Both the position numbers and the translations under genes were made by a program. Positions 11,775 to 23,990 of a DNA stretch of 64,000 nt are shown here, one piece after another. The stretch's first letter is position 1, and each line of letters starts with the position of its first letter. Where the stretch lies: positions 15,951,501 through 16,015,500 of the forward strand of contig NC_056551.1 in assembly GCF_910596095.1 (NCBI RefSeq), given 5' to 3'. A model generated the notes under the pieces. That model was given only the letters and a program-made list of their open reading frames with translations, was not told the DNA's origin and made no database searches. The stretch comes from Thunnus maccoyii. Its lineage: Eukaryota; Chordata; Actinopteri; Scombriformes; Scombridae.

Positions 11775-12413
11775 TCAAGGTCCACTTACTAGATTTCTTT
11801 TTTTTTAGCTTTCAACCACATCTTATGGCTTACATCAGCAGATGGAGTTTGCTCATTTGTCAAACACAACTCTAGTCTCACCCTGCCCTATTCATACCCC
11901 CCCATATACACCCAATTGTTATTAATGTCACAAATGACAACTGAGCAAACTCTGTTCAAGGATGTAGTGGTTGGTGAGACCAAAAACAAAAAGGCAAGGG
12001 GCTGCGTTGGTGGGGGCGGGTTGCTTCAGACGCCTCTGAGATAATGAAATACAATAAGTGAGTTACATTAGAGTAACAGATCAATGATTTCAAAGGCACA
12101 TCAGACTGACTAGTTTATAATATTATGAAGAATGAATTTACAATTCTAGAAAGTTGTGGCAATCGTTTTAAACAGTATGAACACAGCATTTACATTACAA
12201 AGCAACCTACCAGGAATGTGTGCTTGCACGTATTTGATTGGCCAACACAGCACCTTGCTGGATGACCCAGGCTCAGTGCCAGAGCTGTCAATGGGGTGTC
12301 CCCTTTAAATGAATGAGGAAGGGGAGTTTTTTCACACTGCTGTCTGAATGTGACCTAAAAGGTTGTACGCTGTGGTTGAAAGCTTCAGTAAAAAACCTGT
12401 AAGTGGACCTTGA
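11775..12413. mobile_element. Inverted-repeat MITE-like element downstream of the zinc-finger gene
   Basis: The ends are perfect 15-base inverted repeats (TCAAGGTCCACTTAC at the left, GTAAGTGGACCTTGA at the right). The inner part of the arm also matches (CTTTCAACCACA versus TGTGGTTGAAAG at 12371). A second nested inverted repeat lies inside: GAGTTTGCTCATTTGTCA near 11846 against TGACAACTGAGCAAACTC near 11936-11953. There is no coding capacity. No target-site duplication is obvious. Confidence 0.75.
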
Positions 12414-13704
12414 GTGAAGATAATTTGTGAAACTACTGTTCCCACGGTCACAAATGAACTTTCACACTCAAACCTCTATGTGATGTTTGTGGTACAGTGC
12501 AATACACCGTTATATTGCTGTGATATAATAGGTCAACATATTTACCAATAGTGTATGATAAATTATTTAAATTTTATTGATAAACTCTAATATTCTCCTT
12601 GTAGTCTTCCCTCTCACAACAATGTAAGAGTTAAAGACAGAAGATGGGACCCTAAAAGAACAAGTTCTTTTAAACTTGCTACAGATTTCCAAAATGTTGG
12701 TGATACATTTTGCAAGAAAAGACATTTTCATACATCCAATGAAGTGTTTTTGAGGAAGTTACTAAATCCCAGATCCAGTTTTCTGTTCTGCAACTATTCC
12801 TGACCTTTGAACTCTCTGTAAAGACGACAAAAGTTCCCCCACAAGTTTTCATTAAATAACAACAATGTTGTTTTCGAATAAAATTGCTTCTACACACATT
12901 TATACACTTTGTAGTAGCCAGAGGTTTAGAAGTGTGTGCTCCACCAGATATTCTCAGTGCAGATTATTAATATAATGCTGTATATAGCTTTAACTCTACA
13001 GTCAGCGGTTGGAGCCATTGACTTGACAAGAATGCATTAATGTAATAATGTTGCTGAAAATTATTTTAGTGCACATATTCAGTACTAATTGACCAGCTTT
13101 CAATAGAAAATCAATTATTGTTTTGGAAGCCGTACTGATCTCAAAGAATGTCGAGCTTCTAGATTTGTTGTAGGTTGTTCACTGTACTACCAGGAAATGT
13201 GTCCTGACATTAATTATGACACACAGGAGTAAAAGTTCTTGTTTTGATGATACGGCTACTGTTTGTTGTGGCAACTGGTTGATATACCTGCATAGCAATT
13301 AAACTGAGTGTTTGCTACTAGGAGGTCATTGTGACTTAGTTTTGTGCAATTTGTGTCTCAAAAATAAAGAGAGCAGTAATCCAATATATTTTCATGTCTT
13401 ATTTATCCTTTACAGGTGTGCTTTTATTTAAAATGAAAGGCACTGTGCAGAAAAATTATTAACTAAATACATAGTACAAATACGTTCTTTTTACACATTT
13501 AGTTCATCCAGGAAAGCAAATACAACATAGCCTATAGATAAGAGTGAACAATCCTTTAAAAAATGTGTTTCTTCCCAAAAGTCTTTCAATCTTACCAGAA
13601 TGCTATCGATTAATTTTGTGCATATTCTATCTACATGCTTTTTTCATCCTCACATTTGGCTAGAAATGTAATCTTTGGAGTCACCTTTAGGGGGAACCAG
13701 ACCC
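12414..13704. other. Intergenic, nothing recognised
   Basis: AT-rich DNA between the MITE-like element and the first GPCR unit. No exon with coding bias and no familiar repeat was seen. Confidence 0.5.
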
Positions 13705-13854
13705 CAGGTTGTAAACCACTGCATAATACATCTTTTTATCTATCAGCAACATCTGGTCAAGCAACAACAAAAATTATTCTTCTAAATTTTAAAAAAAAAA
13801 ATACATTCAATTTACAACTTTCAGAGCACAAAAAAATGGCAAACATTCATGTAT

Positions 13855-14742
13855 CTATTCGATTTGGGTTGTGCTGGTCTGGCAGCAGCTCCATGGCAGC
13901 TTTCCCTTTGACAGATAGAGCAAGGGCTGAACGCTGCTGCTGAAGTTCATCAAGCCAAAGGCAATGTAGTGAATGTAGCAAGTAAACACTTTTTCAGAGA
14001 AGAAGGGCTTGAAGGGGAACAGTGCAACAGGTGGCAAGTAGTTGAACACAATGATGGCCAAGATGATGAGGACCATCTTGAAGGCCCTCTTCTTCACAGG
14101 GTGTACCTCGTCTCTGCCGGGCCACGACTGCCGGAGCACCCGGAGAATTGCAATGTTGCAGTACACCATGAAGGCAAATGCTCCAAGGATCATCACAGTG
14201 AAGACCTCTAATTTGATGAGGGTGCCCACACACTTCACACAGGCGTAGGCCAGAATGATCAGCCACACCACAATAGAAAGGGACGCTCTGTGGCGGCAGT
14301 CCTGGATCTCATTGAAGGTGAGGGGGTGGACCACAGCCATGTAGCGGTCCAGGCAGATGCAGGAGAGAAGAAGTGGTGAGAAGTCTTTCAAGCCATAGAA
14401 GAAGCGCATGACATACCAGGTGTTGGCGTTGGTGAGGAAGATGATGTTGGCCACCTCGAGGGGAGGGATGAGACAGAAGAAGACATCTAAAATTGCCAGT
14501 TGGAAGATGAAGATATCTGAGGTGGAGTCAGCCTTGCTCTTGTGGATGAGCCATAGCACCATGATGTTGGCCGGGATGCCCAGGAACATGTTAATGAACT
14601 GCAGGCCCAAGTACCAAATGAGTACTTCGTGCATGTCTGTGCAATGCTCATACACCGTCTCCTCAACATCCGTGTCGTTGGTGAGGTTGGTGGGTCTGTG
14701 AGAGACCATGAGCACAGAGAGGTCAGTGTAGTTAACCGCCAT
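13855..14742 (-). CDS. Class A GPCR, array copy 1
   Basis: A single coding exon of 295 residues; the first ATG (14742) gives MAVNYTDLSV. The frame stays open upstream of this ATG, but only to a non-ATG codon. N-glycosylation sites NYT, NLT and NDT stand before TM1. TM1 carries GIPANIMVLW, TM2 has LAILD (Asp86), TM3 ends LDRYMAVVHP (DRY 132-134), TM4 has Trp160, TM6 reads VFNYLPP and TM7 reads SSVQPLLY. A Cys-Cys pair (WSCCQ) near the C-terminus may be palmitoylated. The Cys expected at TM3 position 3.25 is replaced by Thr108. Cys34 and a Cys at the start of TM7 (FTCYIHY) could form the N-terminus to loop-3 disulfide seen in P2Y and chemokine receptors. Inference: a delta-branch-like rhodopsin-family receptor with unknown ligand. 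An acceptor (TGTCTGACAG) at 14799-14798 implies an upstream non-coding exon. Confidence 0.85.
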   Translation of the reverse strand: MAVNYTDLSVLMVSHRPTNLTNDTDVEETVYEHCTDMHEVLIWYLGLQFINMFLGIPANIMVLWLIHKSKADSTSDIFIFQLAILDVFFCLIPPLEVANIIFLTNANTWYVMRFFYGLKDFSPLLLSCICLDRYMAVVHPLTFNEIQDCRHRASLSIVVWLIILAYACVKCVGTLIKLEVFTVMILGAFAFMVYCNIAILRVLRQSWPGRDEVHPVKKRAFKMVLIILAIIVFNYLPPVALFPFKPFFSEKVFTCYIHYIAFGLMNFSSSVQPLLYLSKGKLPWSCCQTSTTQIE

Positions 14743-15879
14743 GAACGTCAAATCAGAGCGCGTAGTTGTCACAGGACACCAGCCAGAGGAACAGAGATCT
14801 GTCAGACAAACACATTTTCAGGTGTCAGATACAATAGACAAACACCATGTGACAATGCTGTATAAGAATCGCTCAGGGGTGATACTCAAAACTGTCAGTT
14901 ATGTGATAAAGATCAATAAAGAGAATTCACAGGGCTTACATTACAACTGTGCAGGTATGGTTGTGATGTGGGGGATGCACTGATGCACTTGGTTATGTTT
15001 TTCTTGTGTCATTATCCAATTGTAATGAGATTTTGGGCTCATGTATTTGAAAACCCTTTATCTATACTAAATACATAGACTATGTCCAATCAATAGTTTA
15101 CTTCACATAGAAAAGGAAACTACATGTTAACTGGTTTTGCACCAGATTGCCTTCAAGAAAGAAAAATCTAAGATACTCTATTTTAAGAAGTAGCTTTCAA
15201 TGTTGCCTGACTGACACTTGGAATACGCATTTTATGAATTTATAAAATAAAATTGTTATTCTTTTATTAGAGTCGATATGTGCCAGGAAATGGCACCTCC
15301 CTGCAGAGTTTCCCAACTTGATACATCTAGGTGGTCACAAGATGATAAGAAAATAAAGATACACAAAAATGTTTTATTCTTGTTATATACAGGATACTTT
15401 CACCACTTATGGCCTCTAGAAATCCTTTAAATGAAACATCTAAGAAGAAAAAAAATCACCCTTAGGATGAACTGCTTACAGCTCAGGCCTCTACTAAGGT
15501 CACTGGTGATTGATCTTATGGGGTCACGAGCAAAAAAGGTCAGGAACCACTGTTTAAGTTTTTATATAGTGTAACAGTGTTGTATTGTGATATAATTGGT
15601 TTTTGGCTCTTTAAACTTTGAGTATAAAAGAATGTCTGTGTGATATGCATCTATATATTGATATAATGTTCATATTTGACAAAATATAATTTGCAACTGG
15701 TTATTGTAATATTGTGATAGAACGTAAATGTTGCCTTTTCTTGGTCTTAAATGCCACTAAACTTGACAGTTCAACCTGAGTGAAATGAACATGTCAACCA
15801 TACAGTATCACCATACAGTATCTACAGTACATTACTTAGATATTAATGACATAGCACTTGCATATCCATAAGGGAAAAA

Positions 15880-16000
15880 GAAAAAAAGCTGATTTTTGGG
15901 TCAGTGGTTAAGTTTAGGGTAAGGGCCAAGGTTAGGCAAGTATTTCTGCACCTTGACCACCCAATTTCCCTATCTGGGATAATAAAGTTTACCTTGACCT
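15880..16000 (+). mobile_element. LINE 3' end, GPCR unit 1
   Basis: It carries AGCTGATTTTTGGGTCA, TTAGGGTAAG and the terminal CCCTATCTGGGATAATAAAGTTTACC stretch shared with the longer LINE piece in unit 2. No coding part remains. Confidence 0.6.
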
Positions 16001-16640
16001 TGACTTGTGGTTTGTATCTCAGAGTTCATATCACCCACCCCCAATTCAGATGAAGTACTGTATAAAAGCAGCAGTCAGTATTACAGACTGTCACCGTCCT
16101 TGTAGCTATAGAGGTACACAATACTGTGCACTCTGTCTGAAACTTTTAAGAGAAGGCTGCGGTTACTCAGTGTACTGGAAGGGAACTGAGACTTGCTAAA
16201 CTCTGAAGTTTTATCAATCACACCTTTATTTTACAGAATATACTTCCTCTAAATGCCCTCTGTAGAAAAATAATTCTTCACTCGTCGGGCAAAACATATT
16301 AACGATACCAAGGATCACAGTAATACAAAAAAAATGAAGTCAGGCAAGCAGTCTTGGAAAAAGTAACAAAGAAAGATGCATATTTAAACAGCTGAATCAG
16401 CAAACATGATACTGTGATACTAAAACTGTATTTCAAAGCTGCTTCAACTTGTAACATTAAAATAAAACTTTTCACTCATTTAGTATTTGAACTTCTAAAA
16501 CAATCTATTCTATAATCTTACCACATTACAATAAGTCATTAAAATACACAATTAGTTAAGAAAAAATGAAGTGGACTCATGCATATGTGAAATTTCTTTT
16601 CTCTCTAAGTAGTTTTGTATAGTAAAAAAAAGCCTCTTAC

Positions 16641-16760
16641 CTTTAATTGATATTTAATCGTCTAATGAATGGATCCTCTCTGCCCTTAACTGTCTGTGTA
16701 TTACTGTCTCACTAACTCACAGACTCCTGTACACATTTCCTTTTCAGACACCAATGTAGA
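16641..16760 (-). other. Candidate non-coding first exon, GPCR copy 1
   Basis: The minus strand reads ...ATATCAATTAAAG followed by the donor GTAAGAGGC. Sequence and donor are kept at 20525 (copy 2) and 23612 (copy 3). Joined to the acceptor before each coding exon it would form a 5' UTR. The 5' limit is not defined and the end given is approximate. Confidence 0.45.
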
Positions 16761-17039
16761 ACTGTGTGGTGACACAATATGATTGTATGTTGAAAGCTGC
16801 TTTCTTAAAGGGCTCGCAGAATTGTTTGCAAGTGTCACCTAACATGTGTTTCCACCATGTCAGCAAGCAGCAAATCCCACTATCTCTGTATCTAAGGGTG
16901 ACATGTAAATATGCAACCTGACTATAAACAGAGCCTCATCTCCGCAGAACATATTGTCTAATAAAGTAGGTCAGTGCCAGAATATTGCCACTGTCAAAGA
17001 CACAGCTACAAGACTGAGGAGGTCACCCAAGATGCTAGA

Positions 17040-17091
17040 TACAGTACCAGTCAAAAGTTTGGAAACACCCAAACATTTGACTGGTACAACA
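17040..17091. mobile_element. Tc1-type terminus palindrome, unit 1 end
   Basis: TACAGTACCAGTCAAAAGTTT at the left and AAACATTTGACTGGTAC at the right are inverted ends typical of fish Tc1 elements (TACAGTNCCAGTCAAAAGTTTGGACACACC), with almost no interior. It is best read as an internally deleted Tc1 or a tiny MITE. Confidence 0.65.
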
Positions 17092-17236
17092 TGTATGAGC
17101 CACTTCATAATACATCTTTTTCATCTATTAGCAACATCTGATCAAGCAACAACATAACTTATTCTCCTACATTACACAAAAAATACATTCAATTTACAAC
17201 TTCCAGAACACAAAAAAATGGCAAACATTTATGTGT

Positions 17237-18082
17237 CTATTGGGTTTGGGTTGTGCTGGTCTGGCAGCAGCTCCATGGCAGCTTTTCCTTGCAATGATAG
17301 AGCAAGGGCTGAATGCTACTGCTGAAGCTCATAAAGCCAAAGGGAATGTAGTGAATGTAGCAACGAAACACTTTGGGAGAGAAGTAGTGCTGGAAGGGGA
17401 ACAGTGCAACAGCTGGGAAGTAGTTGAACACAATGATGGCCAAGATGATGAGGACCATCTTGAAGGCCCTCTTCTTCATAGGGTGCATCTCATCTCTGCC
17501 GGGCCCCGACTGCTGGAGCACCAGGAGAATGGAGATGTTGCAGAACACCATGAAGGCAAATTCTGCAAGGATCATCCCCGTGAAGACCTCTAAGTAGATG
17601 ATATTGCCCACACATACCACAGAGGCGTAGGCCAGAATGATCAGCCACACCACAATGGAAAGGACCACTCTGTGCTGGCGGTCCTTGAGCTTGGTGAAGG
17701 TGATGGGGTGGACCACAGCCATGTAGCGATCCAGGCAGATGCAGGAAAGGAAGAGTGGTGTAAATTCTATCATGCCATAGAAGAAGCGCATGACATACCA
17801 GGTGCTGCTGGTGGTGAGGAAGAAAATGTTGGCCAGCTCGAGGGGAGGGATGAGACAGAGGAGGACATCTAAAATCGCCAGATGGAAGATGAAGATATTT
17901 GAGGTGGAGGAGTCACTTTTGTTCTTGTGGATGAGCCACAGCACCATGATGTTGGCTGGAATGCCCAGGAACATGTTAATGAACTTCATGCCCAGGTACC
18001 AAATGAGTACAGCAGGCATGTCTTTGCAATGCTCATACACCGTCATCTCGGCATTTGTGTCGTTGATGTAGAGAACCTCCAT
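17237..18082 (-). CDS. Class A GPCR, array copy 2
   Basis: 281 residues from the ATG at 18082 (MEVLYINDTN). All seven membrane segments are intact and closely similar to the other two copies: GIPANIMVLW, CLDRYMAVVHP, VFNYFPAVALFPF, SSIQPLLYH. Its N-terminal tail is about a dozen residues shorter than in copy 3, lacking the block that reads VLFVSHRP there, and it keeps one N-glycosylation site (NDT). TM6 has FPA where copies 1 and 3 have LPP or FPP. The LINE piece in its 5' intron is the longest of the three. No frame break is seen, so it may be functional. The acceptor GTCTGGCAG precedes the exon at 18117. Confidence 0.83.
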   Translation of the reverse strand: MEVLYINDTNAEMTVYEHCKDMPAVLIWYLGMKFINMFLGIPANIMVLWLIHKNKSDSSTSNIFIFHLAILDVLLCLIPPLELANIFFLTTSSTWYVMRFFYGMIEFTPLFLSCICLDRYMAVVHPITFTKLKDRQHRVVLSIVVWLIILAYASVVCVGNIIYLEVFTGMILAEFAFMVFCNISILLVLQQSGPGRDEMHPMKKRAFKMVLIILAIIVFNYFPAVALFPFQHYFSPKVFRCYIHYIPFGFMSFSSSIQPLLYHCKEKLPWSCCQTSTTQTQ

Positions 18083-18429
18083 GAAGACCAAATTAGAGAG
18101 CGTAGTCGCCAGAGGATCTGCCAGACAAACACATATCAGGTTTAGGTGTCAGAGACAATAGACTAACACTATGTGATAATGCTGTATATGAATCACTCAG
18201 GGGTGATACTCAAAAGTGTCAGTTATGTGATAAAGATCAATAAAGAGAATTCACAGGGCTTACATTACAAATATATAGGTATGGTTGTGATGTGGGGGAT
18301 GCACTGATGCACTTGGTTGTGTTTCTCTTGTGTCATTATCCAATGACACAAGAGAAACCTCAGAACCTATGTAGTGTTTTTAGAAGATAGTGTTAAAACA
18401 TCTCACTGAAGTGTCACCATTCTTGGATC

Positions 18430-19895
<1,466 letters not shown>

Positions 19896-20524
19896 TATCT
19901 CAGAGTTCATATCGCCCACCCCCAATTCAGATGAAATACTGTATAAAAGCAGCAGTCAGTATTACACACTGTCACCTTCCTTGTAGCTATTGACGTACAA
20001 AATACTGTGACCTCTGTCTGAAACTTTTAAGTGGCACATTGCGGTTACTCAATGTACCTCAGGGGAACTGGGACTTGCTAAACTCTAAAGTTTTATCAGT
20101 CATCACATCTCTATTTTACAAAACATACTTCCTCTAAATGCCCTCTGTAGAAAAATAATTCTTCACTCGTCAGGCAAAACATACTAATGATACCAAGGAC
20201 CACAGTAAAACAATAAAAAATGAAGTCAGGCAAGCAGTCTTGGAAAAAGTAACAAAGAAAGATGCATATTTAAAGAGCTGAATCAGCAAACATGATACTG
20301 TGATACTAAAACTATATTTCAAAGCTGCTTCAACTTGTAACATTAAAATAAAACGTTTCACTCATTTAGTACTTGAACTTCTAAAACAATCTATTCTATA
20401 ATCTTACCACATTACAATAAGTCATTAAAATACACAATTAGTTAAGAAAAAATGAAGTGGACTTGTGTATATGTGAAATTTCTTTTTCTCTAAATAGTTT
20501 TGTATAGTAAAAAAAGCCTCTTAC

Positions 20525-20600
20525 CTTTCATTGATATTTAGTCATCTAAGGAATGGATCCGCTCTGCCCTTAACTGTCTGTGTATTAGGGCTCGCAGAAT
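20525..20600 (-). other. Candidate non-coding first exon, GPCR copy 2
   Basis: Homologous to the copy 1 candidate, with the same GTAAGAGGC donor. Upstream of it, about 90 bases present in copy 1 (the TACTGTCTCACTAACTC region) are missing, so its promoter region differs. Confidence 0.42.
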
Positions 20601-20808
20601 TGTTTGCAAGTGTCACCTTCGTGTTTCCACCATGTCAACAAGCGGCACATCCCACTATCTCTGTATCTAAGGGTGACATGTAAATATACAACCTGACTAT
20701 AAACACAGCGTCATATACCACAGAACATATTGTCTAATAAAGTCAGTCATTGCCAGAACATTGCCACGGACACAGCTACAAAATTGAAGAAGTCACCCAA
20801 GATGCAAG

Positions 20809-20863
20809 ATACAGTGCCAGTTAAAAGTTTGGACTCACCCAAACATTTGACTGGTACTGTATG
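20809..20863. mobile_element. Tc1-type terminus palindrome, unit 2 end
   Basis: TACAGTGCCAGTTAAAAGTTT faces AAACATTTGACTGGTACTGTA around the centre CACCC. This is the most complete of the three junction palindromes. Confidence 0.68.
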
Positions 20864-21014
20864 TATGAACCACTGCATAATACATCATTATTAACATTTT
20901 TATCTATAAGCAACATCTGATCAAGCAGCAACATAACTTATTCTCTTATATCACAAAAGAATGCATTCAATTTACAACTTCCAGACCACAAAAAAATGGC
21001 AAACATTTATGTGT

Positions 21015-21899
21015 CTATTGGGTTTGGGTTGTGCTGGTCTGGCAGCAGCTCCATGGCAGCTTCTCCTTGGACAGATAGAGCAAGGGCTGAATGCTACTGC
21101 TGAAGTCCATCAAGCCAAAGGCAACATAGTGAATGTAGCAACGAAACACTTTGGGAGAGAAGTAGTGCTGGAAGGGGAACAGTGCAACAGGTGGGAAGTA
21201 GTTGAACACAATGATGGCCAAGATGATGAGGACCATCTTGAAGGCCCTCTTCTTCACAGGGTGCATCTCATCTCTGCCGGGCCCCGACTGCCGGAGCGCC
21301 AGGAGAATGGAGATGTTGCAGAACACCATGAAGGCGAATGCTGCGAGGATCATCCCCGTGAAGACCTTCTCGAAGTTGACGATGTTGCCCACACACTTCG
21401 CAGAGGCGTAGGCCAGAATGATCAGCCACACCACAATGGCAAGGACTGCTCTGTGCTGGCGGTCCTTGAGCTCGGTGAAGGTGATGGGGTGGACCACAGC
21501 CATGTAGCGGTCCAGGCAGATGCAGGAGAGGAAGAGTGGCGAGGAGTCTTTCATTCCATAGAAGAAGCGCAGGACGTACCAGGTGCTGCTGGTGGTGAGG
21601 AAGACGATGTTGGCCAGCTCGAGGGGAGGGATGAGACAGAAGAGGACATCTAAAATTGCCAGATGGAAGATGAAGATATCTGAGGTGGAGGAGTCACCCT
21701 TGTTCTTGTGGATGAGCCACAGCACCATGATGTTGGCCGGGATGCCCAGGAACATGTTAATGAATTGCAGGCCCAGGTACCAAATGAGTACAGCAGGCAT
21801 GTCTTTGCAATGCTCATACACCGTCCTCTCACCATCCGTGTAGTTGATGGGTCTGTGAGAGACGAAGAGCACAGAGGAGTTGATGTAGAGAACCGCCAT
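21015..21899 (-). CDS. Class A GPCR, array copy 3
   Basis: 294 residues from the ATG at 21899 (MAVLYINSSV). N-glycosylation sites are NSS and NYT. The DRY motif is at 130-132, position 3.25 is Thr106 instead of Cys, TM6 reads VFNYFPPVALFPF, TM7 reads SSIQPLLYL, and the tail reads CCQTSTTQTQ. It is closest to copy 2 in the core and to copy 1 in its N-terminal SHRP block. The acceptor GTCTGGCAG at 21956-21957 opens the exon at 21955. Just upstream, the intron differs from copies 1 and 2 because a TIR-bearing element replaces their shared sequence. Confidence 0.85.
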   Translation of the reverse strand: MAVLYINSSVLFVSHRPINYTDGERTVYEHCKDMPAVLIWYLGLQFINMFLGIPANIMVLWLIHKNKGDSSTSDIFIFHLAILDVLFCLIPPLELANIVFLTTSSTWYVLRFFYGMKDSSPLFLSCICLDRYMAVVHPITFTELKDRQHRAVLAIVVWLIILAYASAKCVGNIVNFEKVFTGMILAAFAFMVFCNISILLALRQSGPGRDEMHPVKKRAFKMVLIILAIIVFNYFPPVALFPFQHYFSPKVFRCYIHYVAFGLMDFSSSIQPLLYLSKEKLPWSCCQTSTTQTQ

Positions 21900-22021
21900 G
21901 AAGGCCAAATCAGAGAGTGTTGTCGTCAGAGGACACCAGCCAGAGGAATAAAGATCTGCCAGACAAACACATATCAGGTCCAGGTGTCAGAGACAGTAGA
22001 CAAACACCACGTGATAATGCT

Positions 22022-22442
22022 GTGTCAAATTTGACCCGTGTTTAAATTCATTAACAAGCACTGAAAAAACACTAATTATCATTCAGTAAAATGTTTTATC
22101 TGCTAAGTGACTAACCATAATATATATACTTACTTTGATATTTTATGTACCTTAGACCACATTTAACTTACAATGTACAAATCATTTTTAGTTTAAAATA
22201 GGCATAATTTATCTGTTTTATTGCTTATGATGGACAGAATAGGATAATAAGTCCATGAGATGATCTGATAAACAAAATAAATCCTAAAATAACTTGTTTA
22301 CATTTTCTTATACATTAAAATGAGTAATTATTGTGATATCTGTTGTGTTATGGGTCAAAATTGACCACATATACTTCCCTATGAAAAAAGGAGAAAAGTC
22401 CATTTAATTTCCAAAAACATTTTATTTTGGTCAATCACACAA
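22022..22442. mobile_element. Non-autonomous element with GTCAAATTTGACC-type inverted ends, unit 3 only
   Basis: The left end is TGTCAAATTTGACCCGTG; a facing right end TTATGGGTCAAAATTGACCAC lies at about 22350, with (A/T)-rich filler between. Such ends occur on piggyBac-like and related fish MITEs. The stretch starts exactly after AATGCTGT, where units 1 and 2 continue with ATA(A/T)GAATC. The right border is uncertain. Confidence 0.5.
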
Positions 22443-22464
22443 CAAGTGTCATCTACAGCATGGT

Positions 22465-22520
22465 GTGTGTGTGAGTGTGTGTGTGTGTGTGTGCATGTGT
22501 GTGTGTGTCTGTCTGTCTGT
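22465..22520. repeat. (TG)n/(CTGT)n microsatellite
   Basis: Alternating TG with interruptions, followed by CTGTCTGTCTGTC. Confidence 0.85.
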
Positions 22521-22539
22521 CAGTGGCTACTTTCATGGA

Positions 22540-22995
22540 CAAATTTCAAACTTAAGACCAGTTAATTGGGGATAGCTTGTCCAACCGGGGACAACAGCTG
22601 TGTCCCCAAGTGGGTAAAAGCTGATTTTTGGGTCAATGGTTAAAGGTTATGGTTAGGGTAAGTGTCTGCGTGTGTGAGTGTGTGTGTGTGTGTGTGTGTT
22701 GTGCCAGGTGTGTTGTGAAATGTGAGAAATAAAGCACGGGAAAGCCCCGTCTTATACACTGCTATACAGCTGGGGGACAGGAGATGTGGATGTGTGTGTG
22801 TGATGATGATGATGATGATATTCATCATCATCGTGTACTGTATAAGAAGAGGAGAGCGTTATATACTTATTGTATATATATTACCATATTGTATGGTTGT
22901 AATGATATCTGTTTTTATGACTGCTTTGTGTACTTCTGCACTTTGAACACCCAAATTTCCCTAATCTAATAATAATAATAATAAAGTTTACATTG
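22540..22995 (+). mobile_element. LINE 3' end with TG tracts, GPCR unit 3
   Basis: It shares AGCTGATTTTTGGGTCAATGG, GGTTAGGGTAAGTG and the terminal AATTTCCCTAATC...AATAATAAAGTTTAC with the LINE copies in units 1 and 2. A polymorphic-looking (TAA)n and a (GAT)n run lie inside. No reverse transcriptase remains. Confidence 0.6.
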
Positions 22996-23611
22996 ACGCA
23001 AGGTTTGTATCTTAGAGTTCACATCACCCACCCACAGTTAAGATTAAAAGCACCAGTCAGTATTACACATTGTCACCTTCCCTGAGTTACAAAATACTGT
23101 GCACTCTGTATTAACCCTTTACATCACACACTGCAGTTACTCAGTGTACTGGAAGGAAACTGTGACTTTCTAAACTCTAAAGTTTTATCGGTCGTCACAC
23201 TTCTATTTTACGCAATATACTTCCTTTCAATGCCCTCTGTAGAAAACCACAGTAAGACAATAAAAAATTAAGTAAGGCAAGCGGCCTTGGAAAAAGAAAC
23301 ATGCATATTTTAACAGCTGGATCAGAAATTGAAAAAGCAAACATGATGCTGTGATACTAAAACTATATTTCAAAGCTGCATCAACAGCTTTATTTTCTGT
23401 GGGAACAAAACTTGTAACAACTTGTAACTTGTAATTAAACTTTTCACTCATTTAGTACTTGAACTTCTAAAACAATCTATTCAATAATCTAACCACATTA
23501 CAGTAAGTCATTAAAATACACAATTAGTTAAGAGAAAATGAAGTGGACTCGTGTATATGTGAAATTTCTTTTTTCTCTAAGTAGTTTTCTATAGTAAATA
23601 AAGCCTCTTAC

Positions 23612-23730
23612 CTTTAATTGATATTTAATCGTCTAATGAATGGATCCGCCCTTAACTGTCTGTGTATTACTGTCTCACTGACTGCAAACTCCTGCGCACA
23701 TTTTGTTTTCAGATACCAATGAAGTGGTGA
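23612..23730 (-). other. Candidate non-coding first exon, GPCR copy 3
   Basis: Same conserved donor GTAAGAGGC and flanking ATTAAAG. The upstream TACTGTCTCACTGACTGCA block is present, as in copy 1. The 5' limit is approximate. Confidence 0.42.
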
Positions 23731-23935
23731 CACAATGATATGATTGTATGTTGAATGTCACTTTATGAAAGGGCTTGCAGAGCGGCTCATCCCACTATTT
23801 CTGTATCTAAAGCAACATGTAAATGTGCAACCTGACTATAAGCAGAGTCTCATATTGTCTAATAAAGGCAGTCAGTGCCATAATATTGCCACTGTAAAAG
23901 ACATGGCTACAAAACTAGTCACCCAAGATGTGAGA

Positions 23936-23987
23936 TACAGTACCGGTCAAAAGTTGGACACACCCAAACATTTGACTGGTACTGTGT
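23936..23987. mobile_element. Tc1-type terminus palindrome, unit 3 end
   Basis: TACAGTACCGGTCAAAAGTTG faces AAACATTTGACTGGTACTGT. It occupies the same place relative to the unit as the other two copies, so it was present before the triplication. Confidence 0.65.
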
Positions 23988-23990
23988 GCA

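Noticed and set aside
14742-14772. Ten-residue N-terminal extension of GPCR copy 1
   Set aside because: It would need a GTG start; the first ATG is at 14742 and corresponds to the starts of the other two copies.
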